In this document: positions 51,654 through 61,800 of the stretch, in pieces
Numbering within the stretch: position 1 is the first letter of the stretch
How the letters are laid out: each line of letters starts with the position of its first letter
Assembly: GCA_947446645.1 (NCBI GenBank)
Contig: CANFHA010000018.1
Coordinates: 1-64,000, forward strand
Length of the DNA: 64,000 nt
Reading direction: 5' to 3'
Origin: Chitinophagaceae bacterium
GTDB taxonomy: Bacteria > Bacteroidota > Bacteroidia > Chitinophagales > Chitinophagaceae
Notes under the pieces: model-generated
Told to the model about the DNA's origin: nothing
Databases searched by the model: none
What the model saw: only the letters and a program-made list of their open reading frames with translations
Translations under genes and position numbers: made by a program

Positions 51654-52415
51654 TTATGACCTGACATATATGCCTAATTCATCTGCATTAGCAACCGCTG
51701 CACCCATGGTGTTATTGAAATAAGCGAAAACGGGTTTGTCATTGTCCAGCTCATATTTAATACTTAATGCGGTGTCAGCTAGCACATCCTCGGGATATGA
51801 TCCCCGGTAATCACCGTTCTCCCCATGAAAACGATAGTAGCAAAATGAAGAGTCCATATCTATTGACGGCGTTGCAGCCGCAGGCATATCATGGTGCACG
51901 ATAGCACAATCATGGGCATCGAGCAGTTCATAGGTAGTATCATTGTACCACGATCTGTCCCTGAATTCAATGGCGACTTTCCAGGTTGCGGTATCGGGAA
52001 CATGGTAAAGAGCCTGAAGCAAATGGCGGACTTTGGCGAATAGCGAGAATTTAATACTTGCCGGAAACTGGATGAGTAAACATCCCTTCTTATCACCGGC
52101 CCCGTTTATCGCGTGCATAAATCTGCTGATATCTTCACTGTTAAAGGCCAGATTTTTTTCGTGAGTAATGCCCCGCCAGAGTTTGAATGTGAACAGGAAA
52201 TCACCTTCGACTTCGGAAGCCCACTTCTCAACCGTCTTCCGCATCGGGATTTTATAAAAGGAACTGTTGATTTCCACGGTATTAAACAAAGAAGAATAGT
52301 AACAAAGCCGGCTTTTACATTGATACTCCGGCGGAAAGTGTGTTTTATTGGGTACCGGCAGCACCACATTGCTGGTGCCGCAATAAAAATTCTGCTTATC
52401 TGTATCCCTGGACAT
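51654..52415 (-). CDS. DUF72 (YecE-like) family protein
   Basis: 253 residues, TIM-barrel family DUF72: NFYCGTSNVVLP, YYSSLFNTVEINSSFYKIP, FLFTFKLWRGITHEKN, VAIEFRDRSWY, YYRFHGENG and VFAYFNNT. Function unknown. ATG 52415 is preferred; the frame upstream overlaps the divergent DUF421 gene. Start codons of the two genes are about 100 bases apart. Confidence 0.92.
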   Translation of the reverse strand: MSRDTDKQNFYCGTSNVVLPVPNKTHFPPEYQCKSRLCYYSSLFNTVEINSSFYKIPMRKTVEKWASEVEGDFLFTFKLWRGITHEKNLAFNSEDISRFMHAINGAGDKKGCLLIQFPASIKFSLFAKVRHLLQALYHVPDTATWKVAIEFRDRSWYNDTTYELLDAHDCAIVHHDMPAAATPSIDMDSSFCYYRFHGENGDYRGSYPEDVLADTALSIKYELDNDKPVFAYFNNTMGAAVANADELGIYVRS

Positions 52416-52516
52416 GGATTTTGAAAATGGATTTGTAACCAAAAGATGGACAGAGGAGAATAATGCCATCCAAATGCTGGTACACATTTATTAGCACGAC
52501 ACTCAAAGAACCTATT

Positions 52517-53014
52517 ATGACAAATCTGATTGAAGTTGCATTCGGTACAGGAAAAGACCTGAATATGCTGCAAATGTGCTGCCGCGCGGTGATCGTGTTC
52601 CTGATTACGCTGGTTATGATCAGGATATCAGGCAGGCGATCATTTGGCGTGCGCACACCTTTGGATAATATAATCGTAATTCTGCTCGGGGCACTGCTGA
52701 GCAGGGCTATTGTGGGCGCTTCGCCTTTCTGGTCGGTTGTCGGTGCCAGTTTTGTAATTGTACTGATCCACAGATCACTGGGCTGGCTGATCTCACATAG
52801 CAAAGTGGCAGGTAAGCTTATAGAAGGGCACAGGATATGCCTCTTTGAAAACAATACATTTATTAAAGAGAACATGGACAAAGCACTTGTGTGCGAGGAG
52901 GATCTGATGCAGGGAGTAAGAAAGTCGGCCCTTACAGAGGATATGACGAAAATAAAATGTGTATATATGGAACGGAATGGAGAAATAAGTTCAATAAAAA
53001 AAGAGAACGAATAA
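52517..53014 (+). CDS. DUF421 (YetF-like) membrane protein
   Basis: 165 residues: two or three TM helices (AVIVFLITLVMIRISG, NIIVILLGALLSRAI, ASFVIVLIHRSLGWLI) with the RISGRRSFG motif, then a cytoplasmic DUF421 domain (GHRICLFENNTFIKENMDKA). Function unknown; homologues are sporulation-associated in Bacillus. It appears to be the single-domain Bacteroidota form. Confidence 0.88.
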   Translation: MTNLIEVAFGTGKDLNMLQMCCRAVIVFLITLVMIRISGRRSFGVRTPLDNIIVILLGALLSRAIVGASPFWSVVGASFVIVLIHRSLGWLISHSKVAGKLIEGHRICLFENNTFIKENMDKALVCEEDLMQGVRKSALTEDMTKIKCVYMERNGEISSIKKENE

Positions 53015-53123
53015 TTGTTTTAGGCTTGAGATATCCCACTTTTGGAGCAGATGAAATTGCATTATCTTCACCGGGAAGAGCTTTCCTCTATAACGACTTA
53101 GGTCACCGTGTACGCCGCGAACC

Positions 53124-53495
53124 ATGAAACTAAATCACATCAATCTTGTAGTTATAAATGTTTTGACAGCCATTGATCTATTCGGGAAATATTTCGGGTT
53201 CACATGTATTGAAACCAAGGGCAATAACGCGGTTGCTGTATTAAAGGGTGCTGACGACTTCACGTTAGTGCTTATGAGCGCAAAAGACAACGAGCTGGTA
53301 TATCCGCAGGCGTTTCATATTGGCTTTATGCGGGAAACAATAGAAGAGGTAAATGAAATCCATTCAAAGCTAAAAAACGCCGGTTTCGAGGTGGGGCCAG
53401 AACCTAAGAAGATACGCGACAGCTTCGGTTTCTATTTTACGTTTGAAAATATCATGATCGAGGTGGGGCATTATCTTGCCTTAAGCGAACAATAG
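53124..53495 (+). CDS. VOC (glyoxalase/bleomycin resistance-like) family protein
   Basis: 123 residues with paired beta-alpha-beta-beta-beta modules: KLNHINLVVINVLTAIDLFG (first metal His5), then HIGFM, IHSKLKNAGFEVG, and IMIEVGH (last metal Glu). Enzymatic role unknown. It is transcribed toward the convergent DUF779 gene. Confidence 0.88.
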   Translation: MKLNHINLVVINVLTAIDLFGKYFGFTCIETKGNNAVAVLKGADDFTLVLMSAKDNELVYPQAFHIGFMRETIEEVNEIHSKLKNAGFEVGPEPKKIRDSFGFYFTFENIMIEVGHYLALSEQ

Positions 53496-53514
53496 TAACA
53501 TTCCCATATACCAG

Positions 53515-53886
53515 TCATCTTCTATTCAGCACGTCCAGCGCTTTCAGTTCTTCTTCCGTAAAAATCCGCGACCTGGTAAGGAAACGCACCCCAAGCGGTA
53601 TCTCAAGGCTGAAGCTGCTACCCCGCCCTTTCGTTACATCGATTATTATTTGGGTATGCTTCCAATATTCAAACTGGTCTCCGCTCATATAGAACGGCAT
53701 GCCCCCTATGTAACCCATCAATACGTCGCTGTCGCCGGTTTTAAACTCACCGTCAACAAAACACATAGGCGAGGAGCCGTCGCAACACCCCCCGCTTTGG
53801 TGAAACATAAGCGATCCGTAGGCCTGCATGAGTTTGTCAATTAAGGTAAGTGCTTCTTCTGTGGCTGTAACTCGCTTAATAGACAT
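53515..53886 (-). CDS. DUF779 domain-containing protein
   Basis: 123 residues: the FHQSGGCCDGSSPMCF cysteine motif, VLMGYIGGMPFYMSGDQFEYW, and a C-terminal LEIPLGVRFLTRSRIF. DUF779 genes commonly sit beside acetaldehyde dehydrogenase, as here, and may help metal or redox handling. It lies 66 bases downstream of the dehydrogenase on the same strand, so the two are likely co-transcribed. Confidence 0.92.
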   Translation of the reverse strand: MSIKRVTATEEALTLIDKLMQAYGSLMFHQSGGCCDGSSPMCFVDGEFKTGDSDVLMGYIGGMPFYMSGDQFEYWKHTQIIIDVTKGRGSSFSLEIPLGVRFLTRSRIFTEEELKALDVLNRR

Positions 53887-53951
53887 ATGTTCTTTTTTTG
53901 TGAAAAATGGCGACGGCAACAAGCCGCCGCCACTAAAAATTTTAGCACTGA

Positions 53952-55484
53952 TCAAAAGAAACCAAGTTTGCTTTTGCTGTAGGAGATCAGCATATTCTTG
54001 GTTTGCCTGTAGTGACTAAGCATCATTTTATGTGTCTCCCTGCCAAAACCCGATTTCTTGTATCCTCCAAAAGGAGCATGAGCCGGGTATGCATGGTAGC
54101 AGTTTACCCATACCCTGCCGGCCTGTATGGCACGGGGCACCTGGTAAAGCTCGTGCGCGTCGCGTGTCCATACGCCCGCACCCAGGCCGTAAAGTGTATC
54201 ATTGGCTATGGCAATAGCCTCTTCCGTGGTCTTAAATGTGGTCACAGAAGTTACCGGGCCAAAAATCTCTTCCTGAAAAATCCTCATTTTGTTGTGCCCG
54301 TAGAAGATGGTAGGTTGTATGTAGTACCCTGATTCCAGTCCGCTGTTCTGATGGAAGGCCTCACCACCACACAGTACTTTTGCCCCTTCCTGCTTACCTA
54401 TATCAAAGTAGCTCAGTATTTTCTGGTACTGGTCTTCGCTGGCCTGCGCACCCATCATCACATCACCATCCAGCGGGTTTCCCATTTTTATAGCGCGGGT
54501 GCGCTGCACTACTTTTTCCATAAAGCGGTCGTAAATATCTTCATGCACCAGCATCCGGCTGGGACAGGTACATACTTCGCCCTGGTTAAGTGCAAACATC
54601 ACCGCACCTTCCACCGCCTTATCAAAAAAGTCATCGTCTGCATCTGCCACTGATTTAAAGAAGATGTTTGGGCTTTTACCACCCAGCTCCATTGTTACTG
54701 GTATCAGGTTTTCAGATGCGTACTGCATAATCAGCCTCCCCGTTGTGGTTTCCCCCGTAAAAGCAACCTTGTTGATACGGGTAGAGGTAGCAAGCGGCTT
54801 GCCTGCTTCTATGCCAAAACCGGTTACCACATTAAGCACTCCGGCTGGTAGCAGGTCACCTATCAGCTCCATTAATATAATAAGACTCGTAGGCGTTTGC
54901 TCGGCAGGTTTCACTACAACACAGCAACCTGCCGCCAGCGCAGGTGCAATTTTCCAAGCCGCCATCAATAACGGAAAGTTCCAGGGTATTATCTGCCCTA
55001 CTACACCTATCGGCTCATGAATCTGAATGCTCACGGTCGTTTCATCGTGCTCACTTATTGAGCCTTCTTCTGCCCTTATAACCCCGGCGAAGTAGCGAAA
55101 ATGATCAACAGTCAGTGGGATATCTGCAGCACGTGTTTCACGAATAGCTTTACCATTATCTATTGTCTCTACGGTAGCCAGGTACTCCAGGTTATTTTCT
55201 ATGCGCTGTGCTATCTTCAGCATAATATTGCTGCGGCTGGCAGCAGAGGTTTTGCTCCATGTAGTAAATGCAGTACATGCGGCATCTACAGCCAGATCTA
55301 TATCCTTAGCGTTACCGCGTGCTGCCTGCGTAAATACCTTGCCGTCGATCGGAGAGACATTATCAAAGTATTCGCCACCAGATGGCGGGCTCCACTGGCC
55401 ATTTATATAGTGCTCATAACGTGACTTGAACTGCGGGCGGGCAGCCAGGTTTTTCTTAGACGCCGCAACTGTTTCATTACTCAT
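53952..55484 (-). CDS. Aldehyde dehydrogenase (acetaldehyde dehydrogenase type)
   Basis: 510 residues, NAD-dependent aldehyde oxidation. [20 protein letters not shown] shapes the NAD site, Glu is in MELGGKSPN, and the catalytic Cys is in [11 protein letters not shown]. The [11 protein letters not shown] form and the ending [19 protein letters not shown] belong to the ExaC/AldB-type acetaldehyde dehydrogenases. It is paired with DUF779 and divergent from an AraC regulator, which supports inducible control. Confidence 0.95.
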   Translation of the reverse strand: MSNETVAASKKNLAARPQFKSRYEHYINGQWSPPSGGEYFDNVSPIDGKVFTQAARGNAKDIDLAVDAACTAFTTWSKTSAASRSNIMLKIAQRIENNLEYLATVETIDNGKAIRETRAADIPLTVDHFRYFAGVIRAEEGSISEHDETTVSIQIHEPIGVVGQIIPWNFPLLMAAWKIAPALAAGCCVVVKPAEQTPTSLIILMELIGDLLPAGVLNVVTGFGIEAGKPLATSTRINKVAFTGETTTGRLIMQYASENLIPVTMELGGKSPNIFFKSVADADDDFFDKAVEGAVMFALNQGEVCTCPSRMLVHEDIYDRFMEKVVQRTRAIKMGNPLDGDVMMGAQASEDQYQKILSYFDIGKQEGAKVLCGGEAFHQNSGLESGYYIQPTIFYGHNKMRIFQEEIFGPVTSVTTFKTTEEAIAIANDTLYGLGAGVWTRDAHELYQVPRAIQAGRVWVNCYHAYPAHAPFGGYKKSGFGRETHKMMLSHYRQTKNMLISYSKSKLGFF

Positions 55485-55506
55485 GTTTTCCAGATTTTAA
55501 GTGAAC

Positions 55507-55522
55507 TGATCTCTAAAGATCA
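55507..55522. promoter_or_regulatory. Inverted repeat TGATCT-CTAA-AGATCA
   Basis: A perfect 6-4-6 palindrome 22 bases upstream of the dehydrogenase start codon; candidate operator or leader hairpin. Confidence 0.45.
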
Positions 55523-55549
55523 TGAGTACGAATACAAACGGGTAGCAGA

Positions 55550-55600
55550 ATTGTGTAAAATAAATAGCACAATCGTACCTTTTGTTTGTTACGAATTGTG
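55550..55600. promoter_or_regulatory. ATTGTG half-sites in the divergent promoter region
   Basis: ATTGTG (55550-55555), CACAAT (55568-55573, inverted) and ATTGTG (55595-55600) lie between the divergent dehydrogenase and AraC genes. TACCTTTTG at 55577 is close to a -7 element for the AraC gene. Candidate binding sites for the adjacent regulator. Confidence 0.45.
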
Positions 55601-55638
55601 AATGGCAATATCTTTAAGTAGCTAAAAATGCGCTGGTA

Positions 55639-56565
55639 ATGTCTGCACGCAACCAATTAAAGAAAATTAATCTCACAAATCCAAATTCGCTGCAGTCGCT
55701 GGTGGAAAACAGGCGCATCTTTAACCTCAATAACAGTGAACTGAACATTTTTGAATCTTACGAGCAAACATACCGGGTACCGCTGACGTTCAGCGACTTT
55801 GTGATCACCAGTATGGTAAGGGGTAAAAAAGTGATGCACCTGTTCAACAAAACCGGCTTTGATTACCTGCCCGGCGAAACCGTAATAGTACCTGCCAATG
55901 AAACCATGATCATTGATTTTCCGGAGGCGAGCACCGAAACGCCTTCACAGTGCATTGCGCTGGCTGTCGATGCCCGCTATATAGACAACACGCTAAACTA
56001 CCTTAATGAATTCTATAACAGTGGCGGCAGCGAAAAGCACAAATGGCAACTCCAGTTCAACCAATACCATTTTGATAATGATACGGAGATCACCGACCTC
56101 ATCAACAAACTTATAAGGGTCTGCAGCAGCGGAGAGGTAGCCAAAAATATTTTCGCGGACCTTAATCTTAAAGAATTACTGATCCGCCTTGTGCAAAGCC
56201 AGCACCTGCAGCAGGTAAGAGCCGAATCTGTAACAAGCGGCAATGAAGGAAGGTTGCAATTTGTCCTTCATCATATTCATGAGCACATCAGCGATAAAAT
56301 ACTCATCAATGATCTGTGCAGGAAAGCCTATCTCAGCAGGAATGAATTCTTTAAATGGTTCAAAGAGCAATTTGGCATTACACCCGTAGACTATATCAAC
56401 AGTGAACGGCTAAAACTGAGTAAGCAGCTACTAGCGGATAGCCGGTACACTGTATCGCAGGTGAGCAGCTATTGCGGATTCAGCGATGTGAATTATTTTG
56501 TTCGGTTATTTAAGAAAACCGAAGGCATAACACCTGGTGCATACAAAGCTTGCGTTAACGCCTGA
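55639..56565 (+). CDS. AraC family transcriptional regulator
   Basis: 308 residues. An AraC-type ligand-binding region spans 1-190 (ITSMVRGKKVMHLF, FDYLPGETVIVPANE), followed by a double helix-turn-helix at about 210-305: DLCRKAYLSRNEFFKWFKEQ, FGITPVDYINSERLKLSKQL, VSQVSSYCGFSDVNYFVRLF. The ligand domain resembles AraC_N type II regulators of alcohol/aldehyde genes. Divergent from the dehydrogenase, it is the likely regulator of that pair. Confidence 0.93.
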   Translation: MSARNQLKKINLTNPNSLQSLVENRRIFNLNNSELNIFESYEQTYRVPLTFSDFVITSMVRGKKVMHLFNKTGFDYLPGETVIVPANETMIIDFPEASTETPSQCIALAVDARYIDNTLNYLNEFYNSGGSEKHKWQLQFNQYHFDNDTEITDLINKLIRVCSSGEVAKNIFADLNLKELLIRLVQSQHLQQVRAESVTSGNEGRLQFVLHHIHEHISDKILINDLCRKAYLSRNEFFKWFKEQFGITPVDYINSERLKLSKQLLADSRYTVSQVSSYCGFSDVNYFVRLFKKTEGITPGAYKACVNA

Positions 56566-56679
56566 CATTCCTGGCTCATCACCAAATTTATGACTACAGA
56601 TGCTCCGGCAATTGTTAAGGATCTCTATTACAAATAGTTTATCGGCATGGTTTTGTAGCAAAAACAGCAAACAGCTACT

Positions 56680-57225
56680 ATGCAACAGTTAAACAATATT
56701 AAGATCGCCATACTAACAGAAAATGGATTTGAGCAGGAAGAGCTAACGAGCCCAAAGGAAGCACTGGAAAAAGCTGGCGCGAAGGTAGATATCGTATCAC
56801 CTCAGAAGGGCAAGGTGAAAGCCTGGAAACATACGGACTGGGGAATAGAAATTAATGTAGACAAAAACCTTGCAGATGCCGAACCATCAGCATACGAAGC
56901 ACTTGTGCTTCCAGGCGGAGTAATGAACCCTGATACGCTGCGCCAGAATAAAGATGCAGTAAAATTCGCTAAAGACTTTCTTGAATCGGGCAAACCGGTA
57001 GCCGCTATATGCCATGGGCCGCAAACCCTGATCGAAACCGGCATGCTGGAAGGCAAAACAATGACGTCATTTCCGTCATTGCAAACAGATCTGAAAAATG
57101 CAGGAGTAAACTGGATAGATAAGGAAATGGTACACGATGGCAACCTGATCACCAGCAGGAAACCCGCAGATCTTGATGCATTTAATAATGAGTTGATCAA
57201 AACGCTCTCTACGCCAACCGCATAA
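56680..57225 (+). CDS. DJ-1/PfpI family protein
   Basis: 181 residues: ILTENGFEQEELTSP, LVLPGGVMNPDTLR and the nucleophile elbow AAICHGPQ (Cys111), then His. The acidic partner Glu18 is in GFEQEEL. Members are annotated as intracellular proteases, deglycases or chaperones; activity here is unknown. It converges with the pepD gene. Confidence 0.93.
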   Translation: MQQLNNIKIAILTENGFEQEELTSPKEALEKAGAKVDIVSPQKGKVKAWKHTDWGIEINVDKNLADAEPSAYEALVLPGGVMNPDTLRQNKDAVKFAKDFLESGKPVAAICHGPQTLIETGMLEGKTMTSFPSLQTDLKNAGVNWIDKEMVHDGNLITSRKPADLDAFNNELIKTLSTPTA

Positions 57226-57298
57226 CTTTTCATAACCTCACTCGGCAAATTGCAGGTTATGAAAATTGCAGCTTTGTTAGGTCGTGTGCTCTACCCGG

Positions 57299-58765
57299 CT
57301 AATGCGAAGCCTTTGCAGGTATGCGTTTTAGCGTCTCTAACAGGAACGACCAGAATTTCTGTACAGAACTTATCTTCGCCCTTTCATCCGGCGAATGTGC
57401 GCCGAATATATTAGGTCCGAAAGATATCATCTGCATTTCAGGATAGTTAGCGCCAAGGATTCCGCACTCCAGGCCGGCGTGCACCGCATCCACATTCGCA
57501 GGTGCATGAAACAATTCCAGGTATAGATCGCTCATTAACTTTACTATAGGCGCATCAGGAAGTGGCTGCCAGCCCGGATAAGAACCGGTATAGGTCATAT
57601 TTGCTTCCATAAGCTCAAAGGAGCTACCTATCGCATTTGCAAGATCTGTTTTCTCACTTTCTACCGAACTTCTGGTGAGGCACTGGATATTATAGGCGCC
57701 GTCTTTAACCACCACGCGGGCCAGGTTATTTGAGCTTTGTACAAGACCCTTTATCTCTGGGCTCATACGGTATATCCCATTTGGGCAGGCATATACCGCG
57801 CGAAGCAGCTTCTGCTGAAAAGCGCTGTCCAGCACATGCTCCGGCATCTCGGTTGTGGTTATCGTTACAGAAAGGTCAGGATCTGTGATCTTGTATTCGT
57901 CCTGTATGGTACGCACCAGCGCAGTCAGCGTATCCTTCAGTTTAGGTGCAGCCTTCTCATAAGTTACTATAGTAGCAACTGATTCACGAGGTATGGCGTT
58001 TCGCAAACTGCCCCCGTTAATACTACCGATACAAATATTGAACTCGCGGGTAAGCATCAGCAATATGCGGTTCATCACCTTGTTTGCATTTGCCCTTCCC
58101 AGGTGTATATCTCCCCCGGAGTGGCCGCCTGTCAGGCCTTTTACCGTTATTTTAAATGATTTGGTACCCTTGGGTGCGCCGTGATTATATACACCAGCGG
58201 CTGTAACATCTATACCTCCGGCACATCCTATAGTAAGCTCTGTATCCTCTTCTGTATCCAGGTTAAGCAACATAGTGCCGTGCAGCAATCCACCCTTTAG
58301 CGCAAAGGCGCCAGACATTCCCGTCTCTTCATCAATAGTGAATAGTGCTTCCATGGACGGATGCGGAATATCTGTTGACGCAAGCAAAGCCATAATTGCA
58401 GCCACACCAATACCATTGTCCGCGCCAAGTGTAGTGCCCCTGGCCTTTACCCAGTCGCCCTCCACATACATATCTATGCCTTGTGTGTCAAAATCAAAAA
58501 CAGTATCGCTGTTTTTCTGGTGCACCATATCCAGGTGACTTTGCAACACTATAGGCTGGCGGTTTTCCATACCACTGGTGGCTGGCTTCCGTATGATAAC
58601 ATTCCCTGCTTCATCTACTACTGTTTCAAGATTCAGGCTTTCACCAAAAGCTTTTATGAAAGCAATTACTCTTGTTTCTTTTTTTGATGGGCGCGGCACA
58701 GCGTTGAGGTCTGCGAAGTGTCCCCATAGTGCTAACGGTATTAACTCACGTACCTGGTCGTTCAT
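57299..58765 (-). CDS. pepD: Aminoacyl-histidine dipeptidase (PepD, M20 family)
   Basis: 488 residues. SHLDMV and GADNGIGVA supply the zinc His and Asp, and the general-base and zinc glutamates lie in TIDEETGMSGA. The inserted dimerisation lid contains GLTGGHSGGDIHLGRANA, and AGLECGIL precedes the C-terminal His (FGPNIFGAHSPDER). It hydrolyses Xaa-His and related dipeptides in the cytoplasm. Single gene. Confidence 0.95.
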   Translation of the reverse strand: MNDQVRELIPLALWGHFADLNAVPRPSKKETRVIAFIKAFGESLNLETVVDEAGNVIIRKPATSGMENRQPIVLQSHLDMVHQKNSDTVFDFDTQGIDMYVEGDWVKARGTTLGADNGIGVAAIMALLASTDIPHPSMEALFTIDEETGMSGAFALKGGLLHGTMLLNLDTEEDTELTIGCAGGIDVTAAGVYNHGAPKGTKSFKITVKGLTGGHSGGDIHLGRANANKVMNRILLMLTREFNICIGSINGGSLRNAIPRESVATIVTYEKAAPKLKDTLTALVRTIQDEYKITDPDLSVTITTTEMPEHVLDSAFQQKLLRAVYACPNGIYRMSPEIKGLVQSSNNLARVVVKDGAYNIQCLTRSSVESEKTDLANAIGSSFELMEANMTYTGSYPGWQPLPDAPIVKLMSDLYLELFHAPANVDAVHAGLECGILGANYPEMQMISFGPNIFGAHSPDERAKISSVQKFWSFLLETLKRIPAKASH

Positions 58766-58840
58766 TTTAGTAATTTATGACCTGCAAATTTAATCATTTT
58801 CAGTGTTACGCTAAAAGCTAAAAAACTTATATTCACAAAA

Positions 58841-58875
58841 TGCAAATGGCCGGCTTACCGGCCATTTGCATCGCA
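58841..58875 (-). terminator. Terminator of the giant repeat protein
   Basis: TGCAAATGGCCGG-CTTA-CCGGCCATTTGCA is a perfect 13-bp stem. On the minus strand it is followed by TTTTG and lies 16 bases after the stop codon at 58887. Confidence 0.85.
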
Positions 58876-58886
58876 ACTAAAAACTC

Positions 58887-61800
58887 CTATTTTTCAATCA
58901 CGAAATGGAACGTCTTGCGCTCATTTCCTGTCCTGATATTAAGAATGTACATACCATTTGCCAGTGTCCCTTCCAGCACAACCTTTTCATTGATTCTGCC
59001 ACCTGGCGCTGTTGCCGTTTTCTTGTATATCTGCTGACCAAGAACGTCAGTCACTTCTATGTTTACTGCGGCGTTCTCTGAAGTTGCCAAAGTACCTCTC
59101 ACAGTAAACTCGCCCTTGCTCGGGTTAGGCTGAATGCGGATACCCTGTTCCATTGTCAGGCCGGTGGTAATTCCAAGGCTCGTCACCTTCACTACTACTG
59201 TGTTATCCACCACGTAGCCACTGCAAGTGCCACTGCTTATCACCTGGCAGGTAACCGAATCATTGTCTGCAATTGTGTTGCTCACAAATGTTGGCGAGGT
59301 AGCGCCATCCACCGGTGTTCCATTCACCAGCCACTGATATGCAGGGGCATCGCCTCCACTGCTTACATCTGCATTAAGGGTCAGTGTCTCTCCCGCGGAA
59401 ATATTCAATCCAGGTTCAGCTGAGATAGTGACCCCGTTTGGCAGCGCGTCAACATGAACAGCCTTGTGATCTACGAATGTACCAAAACCACTTACCAGCC
59501 AATAAGTGATGGTTGCATTACCCGGAGCAGTGCCCGTCACGTGGCCGCTCGCCGCATCTACTATTGCTACATTATTATCGCTGGTGCTCCATGAGCCACC
59601 TGTGCTCGCTTCTTCAAACACAACAGTTGAACCTACACAAATATTAGTGACGTTAGCGGCAGTATGCGGAGCAGACGGCGTAACCGAGAACTCCCCGGTA
59701 GCAAAGCAACCGGTAGACACAGTATAAGTAAGTGTTGTAGTTCCCGCAGCCACACCTGTTACTGCACCCGAGTTCGAAACGGTAGCCACGGCAGTATTAC
59801 TGCTGGTCCATGAAATACCTCCCGGGCTTGGATCAGACACGAATGCAACTGCACCGACTGCTACTGTCGCAGCGCCGGCAATCGCCGAAGGACTCTGGGT
59901 GATTACCATACCAAATGTGCTGAAACAACCTGTGCTGGGCATCATATAAGTAACAGTACCTGTACCGGCACTCAACCCGATAACACTACCGGAGGAAGAG
60001 CCAACCGCAGCATTGCTGTTGCTGAAGCTCCAGGTACCCCCCGGAAGAAAATCGCTCAGGGTAACACTTGAACCTGTACAAACCGATGAAGATCCACCAA
60101 TTACTGACGGTACGGCATTTACAGTTACTACTTTCACCTGGTTGCATCCGGAAATAGCATAGGTAATATTTACAACACCGGCAGCTACACCTGTAACTAT
60201 TCCGGAGGTGCCCACTGTTGCGGTAAACGGAGAACTGGTGCTCCATACACCACCTGCCGTAGCATTAGTGAGCGCCGTTACAGAACCCGCACACACACCG
60301 GCAGTTCCGGTTATCAGCGTCATTGCGTTGATTGTTACTATTGTAGTTCTAGTGCAGCCGCTGGAAAGCGTGTAAGTTATGGTTGTAGTACCTGCTGCTG
60401 CTCCCACAACTACACCGGAGGAAGAACCTACTGCAGCTACACCCGTGTTAGCGCTGCTCCAGGTGCCACCTGCAGTACCATCGGCGAGCGCGGATGATGA
60501 ACCCACGCATGCGCTGGTATTGCCGGTGATGGCCTGTATCGGGTTCACCGTGACAGTTGTTGAAAGATTACAGCCACCGTTTACCAGATAGTTGATAACT
60601 ACTGTTCCGCCTGCAACTCCCGTTACTATACCTGAGCCAGTTCCTACTGTAGCTATAGAGGCATTGTTGCTTGTCCATGTTCCTCCCGGCTGGGCATCTG
60701 TAAGCGTGATTGTCGATCCTGCACAAACCGGCGTGTTGCCTGTAATGTCAGGAGCAAATGAATTCACCGTTACAATAGCTGTGGTGTAACAACCGGTTGA
60801 GATGGTATAAGTAATGGTAGTAGTGCCAGCGGCAACACCCGTAATGGCGCCGGAATTAGTAATGGTAGCAACGGAGGTGTTGCTGCTGGACCATGAGATT
60901 CCGCCTCCGGTAACACTATTTTCAAACCCGGTGGCGCCAACACATACTGTGGCTGCGCCGGTAATAGGAGCGGGCACGCCATTGATCGTTATATTATAGG
61001 TGCGGTAGCAACCAGTGCTGGCAAGTGTGTAGGTCATGGTGCTCGTACCGGCTGCTACACCATTGACTATCCCATTGCCAACGCCTATAGTTGCATTGCC
61101 GTTACTGCTGCTCCAGGTGCCACCTGCAACAAAGTTGCTAAGTGTAACACTCGACCCAACACATACCGCTGAGGCACCACCAATAGACGACGGGGACGCG
61201 TTAATGGTAACTGTGCTGGTAACTGCACAGCCTGATCCTACCGTATAAGTAATGTTAGCCGTACCTGCTGCAACACCTGTTACAACGCCGCTACCAGAAA
61301 GTACAGTGGCAACACTCAGGTTGCTGCTGCTCCATGTACCGCCTGTTGCCGTGTTGGTCAACGTGGTAGTTGTGCCTACGCATAATGTTGCCACACCATT
61401 CACCGTGCCTGCCAGTGCGTTGACTGCAACTATCGCAGTGCGTATACAACCGGAAGGTATTGAGTAAATAATGGTAACTGTGCCGCCCGCAATGCCTGAA
61501 ACCACTCCCGTTGTTGCACCAACTGTAGCAACCGCAGTATTACTGCTGCTCCATGTACCGCCAGGCGTTCCGTTTGCAAGTGTCGTTGTATAACCTAAGC
61601 AGGCGCTCAGTACGCCGGTAATAGGAGATATTGAATTCACTGTTACTACTGCAGTTACAAAACAGCCTGCTGCCGTAGCATAAGAGATAACAGCTGTACC
61701 ACCTGCAACACCGGTAACAATACCACTGGAGGTACCTATCGTTGCGTTTGCAGTATTACTGCTGCTCCATGTACCACCTGCTACTGCATTCGTCAGCGTT

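Noticed and set aside
52891-53127. A 78-codon plus-strand frame between DUF421 and the VOC gene
   Set aside because: It begins inside DUF421 in another frame and has no family features.
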